Assembly: GCA_030148985.1 (NCBI GenBank)
Contig: JASBSJ010000067.1
Location: 1-64,000, forward strand
Length of the DNA: 64,000 nucleotides
Source of the DNA: Sphingopyxis sp.
GTDB taxonomy: Bacteria > Pseudomonadota > Alphaproteobacteria > Sphingomonadales > Sphingomonadaceae
Direction: 5' to 3'
The notes beneath the pieces were generated by a model that saw nothing but the letters and a program-made list of their open reading frames with translations, had not been told where the DNA came from and did no database searches. Shown here piece after piece: positions 60,930 to 64,000 of the stretch. Position numbers and translations under genes: made by a program. Position 1 is the first letter of the stretch; each line of letters opens with the position of its first letter.

Positions 60930-61058
60930 CCTCCCCGGCACGGGGAGGGGGACCATGCGAAGCATGGTGGAGGGGTACGCGGTGTCGAGCGCTGCGTATG
61001 AACCTCCTGTACCCCTCCACCACCCTTCGGGTGGTCCCCCTCCCCCCTTGGGGGAGGA
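60930..61058. repeat. Family B palindromic repeat (copy 3)
   Basis: CCTCCCCGGCACGGGGAGGG ... CCCTCCCCCCTTGGGGGAGG with GGTGGAGGGG / CCCCTCCACCACC inner arms; matches 20693 and 31565 copies. Confidence 0.8.
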
Positions 61059-61223
61059 CCGCTTCAGACCGCTTGCGGTCGTTTCCAGACATTCATCATT
61101 TCGGACCCTTCAACAGGCTTCATCCGGGGTCTCCAGTAGCGCCGTTGTCATGGGCCCCGGATCAAGTCCGGGGTGACGGGGCTATTATGGCAGCTATCGG
61201 TCGAAGTGCGGCATTCTGTAAAA

Positions 61224-61294
61224 TTCGCGCAGAGGCGCAGAGATCGCAGAGTGGAAGCGCATTCTTCTTTGCGATCTCTGCGTCTCTGCGCGAA
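61224..61294. repeat. Long inverted repeat (TTCGCGCAGAGGCGCAGAG)
   Basis: TTCGCGCAGAGGCGCAGAGA pairs with TCTCTGCGTCTCTGCGCGAA through a 30-nt loop; about two dozen paired bases with few mismatches. Dispersed elements of this type occur in many bacteria; no gene overlaps. Confidence 0.75.
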
Positions 61295-61444
61295 TCTTGT
61301 TCCAACACGGTCCTTCGAACAAAAACCGCTGCCGACATCTTCCAATCATTCGTCATCCCGGACCCTTCGACAAGGTCGGGACAGCCGCGGCCCGCGCCCG
61401 TTGCCCGGTTGCGCGAGTTCCGGTGAAACGGGTAAGGCGGGGCC

Positions 61445-62197
61445 ATGACCATCGACCCCAAATTTTTCGAGGCACGCGACGGCGTGCGGCTGGCGTGGCG
61501 CGAGACGGGTGAGGGCGGGCCGCTGTTGCTGCTTCATGGCCTGTTTTCGAGCGGCGAGGTCAACTGGATCAAGTTCGGGACCGCGGCGCGGATCGCGGCC
61601 GAAGGCTACCGCGTCATCATGCCGGATCTGCGCGTCCACGGGTCGAGCGATGCGCCGCACGAGGAAGAATTTTATCCGCCCGACGTGCTGGTGCGCGACC
61701 TGGAGGATCTGGTCGCGCACCTGGGCCTGACCGATTTCGACCTTGGCGGCTTTTCGCTCGGTGCGCGCACCAGCGTGCGTGCCGTCGTTGCGGGGATGAA
61801 ACCGCGTCGGCTGATTCTGGGCGGCATGGGGCTGGCGGGGCTCGCCGGGTGGGAGCGGCGCGGCGCCTTTTTCAAGCGTGCGATCGCCGAATATGAAAGC
61901 GCGAAGCGCGGCGACGACACCTGGCTGTCGATCCAGTTCATGAAGACGATGAAGGTCGACCGCATCGCCGCGGGGCATTTGCTGGAAAGCTTTACCGACA
62001 CGCCGCCCGAGGCGCTGGCGGCGCTGACGATGCCGGTGCTTGTCGTGTGCGGCGAGCAGGACCGCGACAATGGATCGGCCGAGGAGCTGGTCGCGGCGCT
62101 GGCCGATGCGCAGCTCGCGACGATTCCGGGGACGCATATGTCGAGCGTCACCGAGTCCGAGCTCGGCGAAGCGATTGCGGCGTTCCTCACGGCTTGA
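61445..62197 (+). CDS. Alpha/beta-hydrolase
   Basis: 250 residues. Nucleophile Ser104 in GGFSLGART, the oxyanion 'LLLHGLFSSGEVNW', Asp in 'VVCGEQDRDN' and His in 'IPGTHMSSV' make a complete triad. Substrate unknown; esterase or haloalkane-like. Separate from the M2 peptidase downstream. Confidence 0.9.
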   Translation: MTIDPKFFEARDGVRLAWRETGEGGPLLLLHGLFSSGEVNWIKFGTAARIAAEGYRVIMPDLRVHGSSDAPHEEEFYPPDVLVRDLEDLVAHLGLTDFDLGGFSLGARTSVRAVVAGMKPRRLILGGMGLAGLAGWERRGAFFKRAIAEYESAKRGDDTWLSIQFMKTMKVDRIAAGHLLESFTDTPPEALAALTMPVLVVCGEQDRDNGSAEELVAALADAQLATIPGTHMSSVTESELGEAIAAFLTA

Positions 62198-62271
62198 CCC
62201 GGCGCGCGGGGGGCGCCAAGCTGGACCCATCGCGCCAGAGAGCGCAGACGGATATCCAGAGGACGCACCCC

Positions 62272-64000
62272 ATGAAAGCCATGATTTCGACGCTGTCGCT
62301 TGCCCTGTCGCTCGCGGTGGCGACCCCCGCCTTTGCGCAGGCGGCGCCCGCCGCGGCCCCCGCCGCCGCCCCCACTGCTGCCGATGCCGAAGCCTTTATC
62401 GCCGCGGCGGAGAAAGACCTGTTCGACTATACGGTCGAGGCGAGCCAGGTGAACTGGGTCAATTCGACCTATCTGACCGAGGACACCGACGCGATGGCGG
62501 CGCGGATCAACGCGGTCGGCACCGAAAAGGCGGTGAAATATGCGCTGGAAGCCGCGAAATATAGCGAGGTTCCGGGGCTGAGCGCCGAAACGAAGCGCAA
62601 GCTCAACATCCTGCGCACGGGCCTCGTGCTGCCCGCGCCGACGACGCCGGGCGCTGCGACCGAGCTCAACCAGATCGCCACCGACCTGCAGTCGCAATAT
62701 GGCAAGGGCCGCGGCACGCTGAACGGCAAGGAGATTTCGGGCTCGGACATCGAGGAGCAGATGGGCAATGCCGAGCGGACGCCCGCCGAGCTCGCCGAAA
62801 TGTGGACGAGCTGGCACGACAATGTCGGCGCGCCGATGAAGCAGGATTATGTCCGCATGGTCGGCATCGCGAACGAGGGCGCGAAGGAGCTGGGCTTTGC
62901 CGACACCGGCGCGATGTGGCGATCGGGATACGACATGCCGCCCGAAGAGTTTGCCAAGCTGACCGAGAAAATCTGGCAGGACATGAAGCCGCTCTATGTC
63001 GCGCTCCACACCTATGTCCGGTGGAAGCTCAACGAGAAATATGGCGACGCGGTGCAGCCCAAGACCGGCGCGATCCGCGCCGACCTGCTCGGCAATATGT
63101 GGGCGCAGGAATGGGGCAACATCTATCCGCTCGTCGCGCCGCCGGGAACGGGCGACCTGGGGTACGACATCGGCGAGCTGCTTACCGCGCAGGGCAAGTC
63201 GCCGCTCGACATGGTCAAGATCGGCGAGAATTTCTATTCGTCGCTCGGCATGGCGCCGCTGCCCGATACCTTCTGGAAGCGGAGCATGTTCACCAAGCCC
63301 GCCGACCGCGAAGTCGTCTGCCACGCATCGGCGTGGGACATCGACAACAAGGACGATATCCGCATCAAGATGTGCATCAAGGTGAATGCCGACGATTTCA
63401 TCACCATCCATCACGAGCTTGGGCATAATTATTATCAGCGGGCGTATAACAAGCAGCCGTTCCTTTACCTGAACGGCGCCAATGACGGCTTCCACGAAGC
63501 GATCGGCGATTTCGTCGCGCTGTCGATCACGCCGCAATATCTGGTCGACATCGGACTGCTCGACAAGGCGCAGGTGCCGAGCGCCGACAAGGACATCGGC
63601 CTGCTGCTGCGGCAGGCGATGGACAAGGTGGCGTTCCTGCCGTTCGGCCTGCTCATCGACCGCTGGCGCTGGGGCGTGTTCGACGGGACGATCCAGCCCG
63701 CTGACTACAACAAGGCGTGGACCGACATGCGCACTGAGTATCAGGGCATCGTCCCGCCGGGTGCCCGCCCCGCCGATGCGTTCGACGCGGGGGCGAAATA
63801 TCATATTCCGGGCAACACGCCCTACACGCGCTATTTCCTCGCGCGCGTGCTGCAGTTCCAATTCTATGAGGCGGCGTGCAAGCAGGCGGGGTGGAAGGGG
63901 CCGCTCCACCGCTGTTCCTTCTATGGCAACAAGGACGTCGGCGCGAAGCTGAATGCGATGCTAGAGATGGGGGCGTCGAAGCCCTGGCCCGACGCGCTGG
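62272..64000 (+). CDS. M2-family (ACE-like) metallopeptidase, 3' truncated by window end
   Basis: Over 576 residues in an open frame at the window edge. Signal peptide 'STLSLALSLAVATPAFAQAAP', then the M2 peptidyl-dipeptidase body. Zinc site HELGH at 381-385 (within HHELGH) and third ligand Glu409 (HEAIGD) are intact. Removes C-terminal dipeptides in the periplasm. The frame stays open at base 64000, so the end is missing. Confidence 0.93.
   Translation, partial: MKAMISTLSLALSLAVATPAFAQAAPAAAPAAAPTAADAEAFIAAAEKDLFDYTVEASQVNWVNSTYLTEDTDAMAARINAVGTEKAVKYALEAAKYSEVPGLSAETKRKLNILRTGLVLPAPTTPGAATELNQIATDLQSQYGKGRGTLNGKEISGSDIEEQMGNAERTPAELAEMWTSWHDNVGAPMKQDYVRMVGIANEGAKELGFADTGAMWRSGYDMPPEEFAKLTEKIWQDMKPLYVALHTYVRWKLNEKYGDAVQPKTGAIRADLLGNMWAQEWGNIYPLVAPPGTGDLGYDIGELLTAQGKSPLDMVKIGENFYSSLGMAPLPDTFWKRSMFTKPADREVVCHASAWDIDNKDDIRIKMCIKVNADDFITIHHELGHNYYQRAYNKQPFLYLNGANDGFHEAIGDFVALSITPQYLVDIGLLDKAQVPSADKDIGLLLRQAMDKVAFLPFGLLIDRWRWGVFDGTIQPADYNKAWTDMRTEYQGIVPPGARPADAFDAGAKYHIPGNTPYTRYFLARVLQFQFYEAACKQAGWKGPLHRCSFYGNKDVGAKLNAMLEMGASKPWPDAL

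Larger units (their letters stand above)
60854..61444. other. Gene-free region with repeats
   Basis: 590 bp with no gene. It holds the family B repeat (60930-61058), a CCCCGGATCAAGTCCGGGG-type hairpin near 61153, a 71-nt hairpin (61224-61294) and a further TCGACAAGGTC piece near 61370. Confidence 0.65.

Overview
The window is about two thirds G+C and ends-to-ends with tightly packed alphaproteobacterial genes. The rRNA operon tail (23S, 5S, then initiator tRNA-Met), a crtY-crtI-crtB carotenoid set, a beta-propeller phytase beside a TonB-dependent receptor, HWE-type kinase, EmrAB pumps and many short G-rich palindromic repeats together point to a sphingomonad (order Sphingomonadales), most likely Sphingopyxis or a close relative. 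That placement is inference from gene content and style; no 16S is present in the window.

Layout. 1-702: end of an rRNA operon. 842-2140: ArsR/SRPBCC/GFA genes behind a visible promoter-operator. 2152-7137: TetR regulator divergent from a NodT-EmrA-EmrB tripartite pump. 7198-10929: ABC-F ATPase, then tyrosine catabolism (HPPD plus a VOC protein). 10933-20374: FAD oxidoreductase, purH, phytase divergent from its TonB receptor with a PHO-box-like site between them, a heparinase II/III-like gene and rpe. 21116-27683: carotenoid locus (crtY, crtI, crtB) mixed with a LOG-family hydrolase, pnuC and a NadR-like kinase, and divergent from a sterol-desaturase gene broken by one stop codon. 28241-35730: fatty-acid/aromatic acyl-CoA genes (two ligases, a crotonase, an HCCA-isomerase-like protein), an atypical response regulator and a DUF4268 protein. 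35869-41984: a chain of overlapping housekeeping genes (ATP12, PaiB-like, RluA, CrcB), a nuclease, a winged-helix protein and CorA. 42045-45411: tRNA-Val, two small membrane proteins and aconitase. 45580-47298: a DarTG-type toxin-antitoxin pair whose toxin seems frameshifted at its start. 47589-54979: terminase-like protein, orphan Flp pilin, LacI and TetR regulators, CHASE/HWE kinase, GST, lipoprotein, ferritin-like hydrolase. 55058-64000: second ABC-F, a MarR-EmrA-EmrB pump with a clear MarR operator, a second HCCA-isomerase-like protein, an alpha/beta hydrolase and an M2 (ACE-like) peptidase running off the end.

How the pieces work together. Two multidrug pumps each have a local regulator and a recognisable operator, and both have a palindromic repeat lodged between emrA and emrB. 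The phytase and its receptor look like one phosphate-scavenging unit. The LOG-crtB-pnuC-kinase genes overlap by 1-4 bases and so should be co-translated, joining carotenoid synthesis to nucleotide/NAD salvage. Several families of dispersed palindromes (at least five, plus one about 255-bp element present twice in opposite orientation) fill most intergenic space. The accessory islands with visibly lower G+C are 28.2-29.1, 33.4-34.3, 45.6-47.3 and 52.1-52.9 kb.
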